Source: Sulfurimonadaceae bacterium (lineage in GTDB: Bacteria > Campylobacterota > Campylobacteria > Campylobacterales > Sulfurimonadaceae). Taken from it: a stretch of 5,723 nt of DNA. Positions 1-5,723 of this stretch are shown piece by piece. Every line of letters starts with the position of its first letter. The first letter of the stretch is position 1. The translations under genes and the position numbers were made by a program. The DNA lies in the NCBI GenBank assembly GCA_030610325.1, contig JAUWRZ010000160.1:1-5723 (forward strand), read 5' to 3'. The notes under the pieces are model-generated. The model searched no databases. It was not told the origin of the DNA and saw only the letters and a program-made list of their open reading frames with translations.

Positions 1-477
1 AGTGAGTTTGGCGGTCTGGCTTCAGTCATGCCTCACTATGCCACCATCTTTGGTTTCATGGTGATGGCATCAGTCGGTCTACCGCTTACTATCAACTTTG
101 TTGGTGAGTTCTTGAGTCTTCTCGGGTTTTATCAGCAGTCCCATATGATGACACTGCTCGCCGGTATCGCCATCATCGTCGGTGCGATCTACATGCTTGC
201 TGCATTTAAGAAAGTCTTCTTCGGTGAAGTCACCAATGAGAAGAACAGAGATCTGCCAGATATCAATAAAAGAGAACTGGGTGCATTGATCCCACTCGTC
301 ATCATCGCCATCTGGTTAGGGGTCTATCCTAAACCTGTCCTCGGTCCGATCAACAACAGTGTTGAGTCGATCGTACAGTTGATGCATGAGAAAGCAGTGA
401 CAGAAGAGGCGAAGGCTAGAATACCAGACCTTTCCGCTACTATCGTCATCAATGAAGCTAAAGAGGAGACAAAATAA
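1..477 (+). CDS. nuoM: NADH-quinone oxidoreductase subunit M, C-terminal part (5' end outside window)
   Basis: This is the last 158 residues of the complex I subunit NuoM, an antiporter-like proton-translocating protein of the membrane arm. The frame is open from base 1, so the ATG at 28 is an internal Met and not the start. Window residues 18-37 contain the family signature MASVGLPLTINFVGEF. Its Glu (window residue 36) matches the position of the essential Glu407 of E. coli NuoM in TM12. Hydrophobic segments follow at about residues 50-68 and 93-109, joined by the typical AAFKKVFFGE loop and ending in a YPKPVL motif. The tail of about 45 residues is charged and soluble. Full family members are about 500 residues, so roughly two thirds are missing upstream. 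The TAA stop shares its last A with the nuoN ATG, which suggests translational coupling. ND5/NuoL and Mrp antiporter subunits are related, but the adjacent nuoN and the short tail favour NuoM. Confidence 0.93.
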   Translation, partial: SEFGGLASVMPHYATIFGFMVMASVGLPLTINFVGEFLSLLGFYQQSHMMTLLAGIAIIVGAIYMLAAFKKVFFGEVTNEKNRDLPDINKRELGALIPLVIIAIWLGVYPKPVLGPINNSVESIVQLMHEKAVTEEAKARIPDLSATIVINEAKEETK

Positions 478-1982
478 TGTTAGAACCAGTCAATGTTTCA
501 TTTGAGTCACTAAACATGGTGACACTGGCTCCTATGTTGATCATGATCGTCGGAGCACTATTGATCTTAGTGATCGATATGTTCAAAAGTGGCCTTAACA
601 AGACGATGTATGTGATGATAAGCATGCTTTTCTTGTTACTGGACCTTGGAAGTCTGACCAATGCGGCCGGATTCTTTTCCCAAAACGGTACGATCCTCGG
701 TTTCTTTGATGTGATGCTCATCGATGGACTTGCTATCATCGCCCAGTTCATCATCGTCATCGGTGCCATGATGTTCCTTCCGCTTTCACTTACATCTAAG
801 CGTTTTCACGAGTACTCCTATCCGGAGTACTATGCACTCTTCTTGTTCATGATCGCAGGACTGCAGTTCATGGTATCTACCGATAACCTGATCTTGATCT
901 TTGTCGCTCTTGAGACCTCTTCACTGGCTCTGTATACACTGATCGCTATGCACAACCGTTCAAAGTCATTTGAAGCAGCGGTAAAATACTTTACCATGGG
1001 TGCTCTTGCAGCAGGTTTCTACTCCTTTGGAGCGATGGTCCTGTATGCAGTCAGTGGTTCAGTCGAGATCCACCAGATAGCAGCAGTACTTGGTGCTGAT
1101 GGCTATAGCAACATAGGTTTTGTCCTTGTGGGTGTAGCATTTATGCTGGCTTCGTTTGGATTTAAACTCTCATTGGTGCCATTTCATACATGGGCACCGG
1201 ATGTCTATGAAGGTTCTTCTGCTGCGATGGCTGGCTTTATCTCCATCGTACCGAAGATAGCCTCTTTTGTCGTAGCGATGCGTCTATTTGAGTTCCTGGT
1301 ACAAAGTGGTGTAGTATGGCTTGAAGTGACTCTCTATATCTTTGTCGTAGTGACGATGACCGCTTCAAATATCTGGGCTCTTGTCCAGAAAGATGTCAAG
1401 CGTATGCTTGCGTACAGCTCGATCTCGCACGCTGGTTTTGTCATGGCAGCACTGATCATAGGTACGACACAGGCAAACTCGGCACTCTTCTTATATTGGG
1501 CACTGTTTAGCTTTACCAACCTGGGTGCGTTCGCTATGTTATGGGTAAACCGTGAGAAAAGCCTTAAGCATGGTCAAAACTCTGACCATCAGTTTGAGCG
1601 CTTCTCGGGTATGGTCCATACTATGCCACTAGCAGCAGTAATGATGGGGCTTTTCATGCTTAGTCTTGCTGGTATCCCTCCATTTGGTGTCTTCTGGGGT
1701 AAGATGTATATGTTGGGTGCAGCAGTAAGCGGTGGCTATACTGTACTGGCTCTTATCATGGCACTTAACTCGGCGATCGCAGCTTTCTACTATCTGAAGC
1801 TCATCGTATTTATGTTCTTGAAAGAGCCAGTCGTAGAAGCACATGAGAACTATATGACAAATGCCTCACTACCGCTCAAGACTATAATCGGAGCTGCAGC
1901 AGTCATGACTGTCTTCTCTGTCTTTGCTGTGAACCCGCTTCTGGAGTTCATAACCTCTTTCGTGTATAATAGCGGTTATTAA
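477..1982 (+). CDS. nuoN: NADH-quinone oxidoreductase subunit N
   Basis: Complete 501-residue inner-membrane subunit of complex I, slightly longer than the usual 480-490. It is one of three antiporter-like subunits that couple quinone reduction to proton pumping. The protein is almost entirely hydrophobic, consistent with about 14 transmembrane helices. The key charged residues line up with E. coli at a steady offset of 13-14: Glu146 in VALETSSLALY (E. coli Glu133), Lys230 in FGFKLSLVPFHTWAPDVYEG (Lys217), Lys260 (Lys247) and Lys409 in PPFGVFWGK (Lys395). The QKDVKRMLAYSSISHAG motif (304-320) is typical of the Nqo/Mrp family. The ATG is supported by an AAGAGGAG ribosome binding site at 461-468, eight bases upstream inside nuoM, and by the one-base overlap with the nuoM stop. 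NuoN is normally the last nuo gene, and here the run of nuo genes also ends with it. I see no truncation or frameshift. Confidence 0.97.
   Translation: MLEPVNVSFESLNMVTLAPMLIMIVGALLILVIDMFKSGLNKTMYVMISMLFLLLDLGSLTNAAGFFSQNGTILGFFDVMLIDGLAIIAQFIIVIGAMMFLPLSLTSKRFHEYSYPEYYALFLFMIAGLQFMVSTDNLILIFVALETSSLALYTLIAMHNRSKSFEAAVKYFTMGALAAGFYSFGAMVLYAVSGSVEIHQIAAVLGADGYSNIGFVLVGVAFMLASFGFKLSLVPFHTWAPDVYEGSSAAMAGFISIVPKIASFVVAMRLFEFLVQSGVVWLEVTLYIFVVVTMTASNIWALVQKDVKRMLAYSSISHAGFVMAALIIGTTQANSALFLYWALFSFTNLGAFAMLWVNREKSLKHGQNSDHQFERFSGMVHTMPLAAVMMGLFMLSLAGIPPFGVFWGKMYMLGAAVSGGYTVLALIMALNSAIAAFYYLKLIVFMFLKEPVVEAHENYMTNASLPLKTIIGAAAVMTVFSVFAVNPLLEFITSFVYNSGY
1942..1970 (+). promoter_or_regulatory. Candidate promoter inside the end of nuoN, ahead of pflA
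   Basis: An exact TATAAT hexamer lies at 1965-1970, with TGGAGT at 1942-1947 in the -35 position (17-base spacer, 3 of 6 matches to TTGACA). Vegetative promoters in Campylobacterota are known for a conserved -10 box and a poorly conserved -35, so the weak -35 does not exclude it. A start near 1977 would give a leader of about 68 bases before the pflA TTG. The hexamer also encodes the Tyr-Asn of NuoN's VYNSGY ending, so it may be chance. Confidence 0.25.
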
Positions 1983-2030
1983 GCAGCTAGATAGTATATA
2001 AAGCTAAACTGCTAAGACTTTGGCTTTGAA

Positions 2031-2036
2031 AAGGAG
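2031..2036 (+). promoter_or_regulatory. Ribosome binding site that fixes the TTG start of pflA
   Basis: AAGGAG, within the purine run AAAAGGAGAA, sits eight bases before TTG at 2045. An in-frame TGA at 2027-2029 rules out any start further upstream, and no ATG, GTG or TTG lies between that stop and 2045. The next in-frame Met is residue 99, and starting there would remove the signal peptide. The TTG is therefore the only sensible start. Confidence 0.85.
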
Positions 2037-2064
2037 AACAGACATTGATAAAGTGGCTTCTCCT
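2032..2064 (+). promoter_or_regulatory. Possible stem-loop hiding the pflA Shine-Dalgarno
   Basis: AGGAGAA at 2032-2038 is exactly complementary to TTCTCCT at 2058-2064, giving a 7-bp stem whose 19-base loop contains the TTG start codon. A second partial match, TCTCCT at 2071-2076, offers an alternative register. If formed in the mRNA it would mask the ribosome binding site. The pyrimidine tract also simply encodes a leucine-rich signal peptide, so the pairing may be incidental. Confidence 0.3.
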
Positions 2065-4408
2065 CCTCTCTCTCCTCTTACCCTCTCTTTCTGCCCTGGA
2101 GATAACTGTTCAGGGGGGCAAAGAGGATAAAGAATCCTTCTCCGTTATCCATCTAAAGAGTGACAGACCTTTTTTATGTGAGGATCGCAAAAACGATCTT
2201 GATCAGACAAGAGAGGTCATCTGTATCTTTGAACGTCGTCCAACGCAGCTCTTTAAAACGCTGAACAACGATTTTTTTACGATAATATCCGACTCAAGAG
2301 AGAAGGATTTCCTTCTGCATATCGCATCTCATGCAAAGATGCGACTTTTTCCTGTCGTCTTTGATCTCAGTCGTGACAGTGAGATATTTAGAGCCGATGT
2401 AAGCAAGAGTCTGCACTGGATGATCGTCGGTTATCAGGAGACGATACCGTTTATAAAAGATGAGCGTACTCCATCGACAGCTATAAATTTTCCTCTAAGT
2501 ATGGAAAAAGAGCGGATGCCCTATGTCGGTGGCCTTGATATACATGGAGAGCCGGTCCGTATGACACGTGTCAAGGATATGAATGCCTATATTAGCATCA
2601 AACGTTTTTATGATTCAGGCAACTATGAGAAAGCACTTGAGTTAGCTAAGAACACAGCTGAGCTCTACCCTGACACAGTCTTTAAAAGTGAACTGCTTCT
2701 TTATAAGATACGCTGTGAGTATAAGCTGGGTGAGGATGAGGCTTTACTGGATCTGGCAAAGAAGTTCCTTCGTACCTATTCGTCTGATGAGAACGTACCG
2801 GAAGTACTTGCCTATATTGCCGATGCTTATTCAGAGATCGGTCTTTATATAGATGCAGATTACTTCTTCGATCGTCTCTTTACCGAACATGATGAGAGCC
2901 CATTCGCAAGACTTGGCCTTATCTTTAAGGCTCAGCAGCTTGAAGCCTCAGGAAACAGTAAGAAAGCTCTTAAGTACTATAAGCGGGCACTGCATGAGAC
3001 AAAAGATGCTGAGATCGCAGCACAAGCTGCCTTTGAACTTGCACAGTACTACTCTGAGCATGGTGAGGCTAAAGAGGCCGTGAACTATGCTAGGAAAATA
3101 CTTGATGGAGCACCTTCGTACTATCCAAAGAACAAGATAGAGTCACTTGAGATGGCGATGGTCTTTTCCGATCGGGGAAAGACATCCATCGCAGCAGACA
3201 TCGAAAGTGCTATTATGAGCTCGATGAGTACCAGTGATCCCGAGTATGAAGCACTGCTTAAAAACAAAGCAATATGGTTGGCGCAGGCTGAGCGAAGAGA
3301 AGATGCTATCGTTGCTCTTGATGATTATCTCCAACGCTATAAGTATGGAAACTTCCGTGAGCAGATCATTCGAGTCAAAGACTCACTCTTCTTTGCACGT
3401 GAAGATCTGAACATCTCTGAGCAGATAAGTGACTATGATGCACTGATAGCTCAGTATAGTGATGATGAGATAGGACGTAAAGCACTTTTTAAAAAAGCAC
3501 GACTACTTTACGAAGCAGGTATGTACGTGGATGTTCTGGATATGCGGGAGACCTTGAAGGGCTTGGACCCAGTGCTCTATCCTGAGAGTGCTGGACTGCT
3601 AAAGGATGCAGCAGTAGGGATGATGAAACAGGCACTTGAGAACAATGCCTGTACAGACGTGATCTCACTGGCACAGGAGTTTGATATCAGACTCTCTACA
3701 CAATGGGACGCAGGTCTCTTTGGCTGCGCGATACAAGGAGGCGATTATGAACTGGCCAGATCATTAGCTACTCCTCACCTTAAGAGTAAAGAGATCACAG
3801 AACGTATGGCATGGCTACAGCGTTATCTCAAGGCAGAGTTTGCTCTAGGTAACTACAAAGAGACAGCAACTGCAGCTAAAGAGCTGATCACACTGCGTGA
3901 GTTGGAAGAGTCGACTGAGTATATGGATGCTTACCGCCTACTTTTTGATGCTACCCAGCGTCTTGGTGATGCGGAAGCGATGATATTGGCGATCAAGGAT
4001 ATTGAAAGACATCTGGGCCTTCTTTATAAAGATATCGAGCGTTATACCCAGATGGTGACGTTAGGCAAGAACAGAGACGATAGTGTGATGATAGAGAGTC
4101 ATGCGAGAAAAGTGATCACATTACAAGATAGAGCAAATAGTCATACGCAGACTCCGTACATCGAGTTTACCCTTGTGCAGGCATTGATATCGACTAAAGA
4201 GCTCAAAGCCTTGGAACTACTTCAGTCACTGGACAAACGAGATCTTACAGCCGAGCAGAGGTCTCGTCAGAAGTATATGGAGGGAACATTATTAAATAAG
4301 ACATCACGTCTGTCGGAGGCAAAAAAAGCATTTGATGCGGCAATAGAAGCAGCACCTGACTCAGCATGGGGAAAACTGGCAGAAGATGCTATCTCATTGG
4401 CCAAGTAG
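2045..4408 (+). CDS. pflA: PflA-like periplasmic TPR protein of the flagellar motor
   Basis: Secreted protein of 787 residues, best read as the Campylobacterota flagellar motor protein PflA (paralysed flagellum protein A). In C. jejuni this protein is part of the periplasmic disk scaffold and, with PflB, is needed to place MotAB stators around the motor. Residues 1-17 form a signal peptide: Lys3, a leucine-rich core, and a likely cut after LSA. Residues 18 to about 165 lack TPR character and look beta-rich, with Cys45 and Cys60 as a possible disulphide. From about 180 to the end it is a helical solenoid, with recognisable TPR-like units near 182-209, 254-286, 289-320, 324-356, 406-433, 595-615 and 741-773. 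There are no membrane segments after the signal peptide. Assignment rests on three things: length (C. jejuni PflA is 788 residues, from memory), domain layout, and position directly after nuoN as in C. jejuni. Sequence identity to PflA was not tested. The alternative is a generic secreted TPR protein. Confidence 0.75.
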   Translation: MIKWLLLLSLLLPSLSALEITVQGGKEDKESFSVIHLKSDRPFLCEDRKNDLDQTREVICIFERRPTQLFKTLNNDFFTIISDSREKDFLLHIASHAKMRLFPVVFDLSRDSEIFRADVSKSLHWMIVGYQETIPFIKDERTPSTAINFPLSMEKERMPYVGGLDIHGEPVRMTRVKDMNAYISIKRFYDSGNYEKALELAKNTAELYPDTVFKSELLLYKIRCEYKLGEDEALLDLAKKFLRTYSSDENVPEVLAYIADAYSEIGLYIDADYFFDRLFTEHDESPFARLGLIFKAQQLEASGNSKKALKYYKRALHETKDAEIAAQAAFELAQYYSEHGEAKEAVNYARKILDGAPSYYPKNKIESLEMAMVFSDRGKTSIAADIESAIMSSMSTSDPEYEALLKNKAIWLAQAERREDAIVALDDYLQRYKYGNFREQIIRVKDSLFFAREDLNISEQISDYDALIAQYSDDEIGRKALFKKARLLYEAGMYVDVLDMRETLKGLDPVLYPESAGLLKDAAVGMMKQALENNACTDVISLAQEFDIRLSTQWDAGLFGCAIQGGDYELARSLATPHLKSKEITERMAWLQRYLKAEFALGNYKETATAAKELITLRELEESTEYMDAYRLLFDATQRLGDAEAMILAIKDIERHLGLLYKDIERYTQMVTLGKNRDDSVMIESHARKVITLQDRANSHTQTPYIEFTLVQALISTKELKALELLQSLDKRDLTAEQRSRQKYMEGTLLNKTSRLSEAKKAFDAAIEAAPDSAWGKLAEDAISLAK

Positions 4409-4440
4409 CGCTATACTACATCTTTAGATGCCCTTAAGTC

Positions 4441-4466
4441 TGGACGATAGAGCAAGCTGTCGTCTA
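4441..4466 (+). other. Stem-loop between pflA and the DUF2628 gene
   Basis: TGGACGATAG (4441-4450) pairs with CTGTCGTCTA (4457-4466) over ten base pairs, two of them G-U, around the six-base loop AGCAAG. No U-run follows (the next bases are TGTCATCA), so it is not a standard intrinsic terminator. It could slow 3' decay of the pflA message, act as an inefficient terminator, or have no role. The rest of the 119-base gap (4409-4527) holds a shorter CATC/GATG hairpin at 4420-4431, a GATAAT at 4480-4485 with no good -35 partner, and the downstream ribosome binding site. Confidence 0.4.
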
Positions 4467-4527
4467 TGTCATCAGGCAAGATAATGATGTTGACTGAGAA
4501 AACAGGATATATGCAGAAGGAGAGAGT

Positions 4528-5007
4528 ATGGAAAACGAAGCGATGAGTGATTATGACAGAGAGATGGTAGCGGCATTTATAGCCAAACCTGAGAAGGAAC
4601 GGTGGTATAGACACGCATTTGAGCACTATAGCATCAATGGTGTAGATAAGATGAGCTGGGTATGGAGCTGGTGGGCATTTGCTGGGGGTCCGTTCTTCCT
4701 ACTCTACAGAAAAGCCTATATAGCGGCAGGACTTCTATTTGCCATCTCGATACTTATCTCTATCATACCCTTTGGCGGTCTGGTCATCTGGGTCCTCTCT
4801 GGCGGTTACTCTACCTATTTTGTCTATAAGGTCTATCAGGATAAGAAGAGAGAGACTGAGGCCAAAGTGACTGATATCCAAAAACGTATACAGACGATGT
4901 GGGCAGTCGGTGGTACTCATGAGTGGGTCGTATGGGTAGGTGTGGTCTTCTTGGTACTCTGGTTAGTCGGGATCGCATTTATTGGTATGGGAAGCCTGGT
5001 AACGTAA
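4528..5007 (+). CDS. DUF2628-type small inner-membrane protein, function unknown
   Basis: Complete 159-residue protein. Residues 1-40 are charged and soluble. Next comes an aromatic stretch, WSWWAFAGGPFFLLYRKAY (about 46-64), which resembles the DUF2628 signature: an aromatic-rich segment, then GP and LLYRK, ahead of the membrane helices. Hydrophobic segments lie at about 63-80 and 82-100, followed by a charged linker (103-121) rich in Lys, Arg and Glu, and a final helix at about 132-155. AAGGAG at 4517-4522, five bases before the ATG, supports the start; Met6 is a possible internal alternative. The gene follows pflA on the same strand after 119 bases, so it may share the transcript, but the stem-loop in the gap makes an independent unit possible. 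DUF2628 proteins have no established biochemical role, and I infer none here. The family call is from recalled motif resemblance only. Confidence 0.8.
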   Translation: MENEAMSDYDREMVAAFIAKPEKERWYRHAFEHYSINGVDKMSWVWSWWAFAGGPFFLLYRKAYIAAGLLFAISILISIIPFGGLVIWVLSGGYSTYFVYKVYQDKKRETEAKVTDIQKRIQTMWAVGGTHEWVVWVGVVFLVLWLVGIAFIGMGSLVT

Positions 5008-5025
5008 TACCTTTGTCGATCCTTA

Positions 5026-5723
5026 TCAACTGAGCGCTGCTGTCACCCGTTTATAGATCTCTTCTGTAGGCAGTAGTTTCCTGTCACTAAACTGATGACG
5101 GTTAAAGGTCTGCTGCCGCTTTGCCAGTTGTGCTGTGTGCGTGGCGATACTCTCTTGCATCTGGATCTTCTCCACTCCTCCATCAAGGTACTCAAGTACT
5201 TCTATTATCCCTATGGCCTTCATACTGTTAGGTGCTCTTCCGTAACGCTGTTCCAGTGTCGCCACCTCGTCAATAAGGCCTATATCTATCATCTTTTTGG
5301 TACGCTGTACGATACGTTCTCTAAGCAGTGTACGGTCTACTTCTATCTCATAAAGTGTCAGGTCATCGACAATGGGTCGGGGTGGGTGTGCTGTAAACCA
5401 TTTAGAGGGAGCCTCTCCTGACTCTAGATAGAGAAGCAGGAGTTTCTCTATGCGGTAGGCATCTGTGGGCTTGATGTTGCGCATATAGAGTGGATCGATA
5501 TCCTGCAACAGGCTATAAGCAGATGCAAGGTCTTGTAGATGCTCTTTCACTCGGGAGACAGTCGATAAGACGTATTTGGGGATAGGGGAGAGACCATTGA
5601 TGAGAGCTTTCAGATAGCAGCCGGTACCGCCGACGATCAGCAGGTCTCTCTCTTGTGCGATGGCTGCCGCTTTGGCCGTGTGATAACATGCGATAAAGGT
5701 CGAGACACTGAACTGCTCATCCG
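5026..5723 (-). CDS. miaA: tRNA (adenosine(37)-N6)-dimethylallyltransferase, partial (5' end outside window)
   Basis: C-terminal 231 residues of MiaA, which transfers a dimethylallyl group to N6 of A37, next to the anticodon of tRNAs that read codons starting with U. The frame stays open to the window edge, so the GTG at 5550 is not the start. The visible part begins with DEQFSVSTF, matching the family's D-E-x-F-S segment. GGTGCYLKAL (5602-5631) follows, the conserved core near the substrate-binding site. Later come KPTDAYRIEK, the helical RTKKMIDIGLIDEV segment, MKAIGIIEVLEYLDGG, and the C-terminal AKRQQTFNRHQF, equivalent to the KRQ-T-x-x-R motif of the family. Typical length is about 290-310, so some 60-75 residues with the P-loop are missing. 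The gene converges on the DUF2628 gene with 18 bases between stop codons. No promoter can be seen because the start is outside. No damage is visible in the part present. Confidence 0.95.
   Translation of the reverse strand, partial: DEQFSVSTFIACYHTAKAAAIAQERDLLIVGGTGCYLKALINGLSPIPKYVLSTVSRVKEHLQDLASAYSLLQDIDPLYMRNIKPTDAYRIEKLLLLYLESGEAPSKWFTAHPPRPIVDDLTLYEIEVDRTLLRERIVQRTKKMIDIGLIDEVATLEQRYGRAPNSMKAIGIIEVLEYLDGGVEKIQMQESIATHTAQLAKRQQTFNRHQFSDRKLLPTEEIYKRVTAALS

Noticed and set aside
458..769. Minus-strand open frame of 103 codons across the nuoM/nuoN junction
   Set aside because: It is wholly antisense to two well-conserved complex I genes, has no recognisable product, and is explained by the coding-strand codon bias.
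1334..1844. Two minus-strand open frames (1334-1519 and 1629-1844) inside nuoN
   Set aside because: They lie opposite intact, conserved NuoN motifs, are short, and have no family resemblance.
1982..2013. AGCAG/CTGCT inverted repeat after nuoN as a terminator
   Set aside because: The stem is only five base pairs around a 22-base interior and there is no U-tract.
2853..3674. Plus-strand frame at 2853-3083 and minus-strand frames at 3143-3334 and 3489-3674 within pflA
   Set aside because: All overlap the uninterrupted 787-residue frame, whose TPR-like units run through these positions.
4475..4493. GGC...TTGA as a sigma-54 promoter, tempting because sigma-54 controls flagellar genes in this phylum
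   Set aside because: The GG to TTG spacing is four bases too long and the -12 GC is missing.
4490..4513. TTGACT followed by TATATG as a promoter for the DUF2628 gene
   Set aside because: The spacing is only about 12 bases, too short for a sigma-70 promoter, and at 17 bases the sequence GCAGAA is not a -10 box.
4411..4626. Minus-strand open frame of 71 codons over the pflA-DUF2628 gap
   Set aside because: It overlaps the start and ribosome binding site of the DUF2628 gene, and its translation is low-complexity with no recognisable motif.
4735..4920. Minus-strand open frame of 61 codons inside the DUF2628 gene
   Set aside because: It is antisense to the membrane-helix coding region and has no supporting signal.
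4998..5011. GGTA/TACC hairpin at the convergent DUF2628-miaA ends as a terminator
   Set aside because: It is a four-base-pair stem overlapping the stop codon, with only three T's after it, too weak to call.
5095..5421. Plus-strand open frame of 108 codons opposite miaA
   Set aside because: It is antisense to conserved MiaA motifs, and its cysteine- and leucine-rich translation is typical of a reverse-frame artefact.
5548..5550. GTG at 5550 (minus strand) as the miaA start
   Set aside because: The frame continues upstream to the window edge and encodes the conserved GGTGCYLKAL core, so this GTG is an internal valine.

Overview
The window looks like a piece of a Campylobacterota (epsilonproteobacterial) chromosome. 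The main reason is gene order: the end of nuoM, then nuoN, then a secreted ~790-residue TPR protein matching the flagellar motor protein PflA. From memory, Campylobacter jejuni has the same nuoN-pflA adjacency at the end of its complex I cluster. The moderate base composition would fit a free-living or vent-type relative (Sulfurimonas/Sulfurovum-like) better than an AT-rich pathogen, but the genus is a guess.

Layout: positions 1-477 hold the 3' end of nuoM. It overlaps nuoN (477-1982) by one base in a TAATG junction. Both encode antiporter-like proton-pumping membrane subunits of NADH dehydrogenase/complex I, and every expected charged residue I could locate is intact. A 62-base gap with no convincing terminator follows. 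It ends in a strong Shine-Dalgarno sequence and a TTG start for the PflA-like protein (2045-4408), which has a signal peptide, an N-terminal non-TPR domain and a long TPR-type helical solenoid. The 119-base gap at 4409-4527 contains a stem-loop with no U-tract. It leads to a small DUF2628-type membrane protein (4528-5007). On the opposite strand, converging with only 18 bases between stop codons, is the 3' three-quarters of miaA (5026-5723), the tRNA A37 dimethylallyltransferase; its N-terminal P-loop lies beyond the window.

The plus-strand genes combine the last energy-conserving subunits of a respiratory pump with a structural part of the flagellar motor, which is itself driven by an ion gradient. 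Whether this is functional coupling or only inherited co-transcription cannot be told from sequence. The most noteworthy local signals are around the pflA start: a TTG codon, a Shine-Dalgarno sequence that can pair with CTCC-rich signal-peptide codons, and an exact TATAAT in the end of nuoN. I found no mobile element, CRISPR array, RNA gene or broken gene. The region is mostly conserved chromosomal core rather than an undescribed system.
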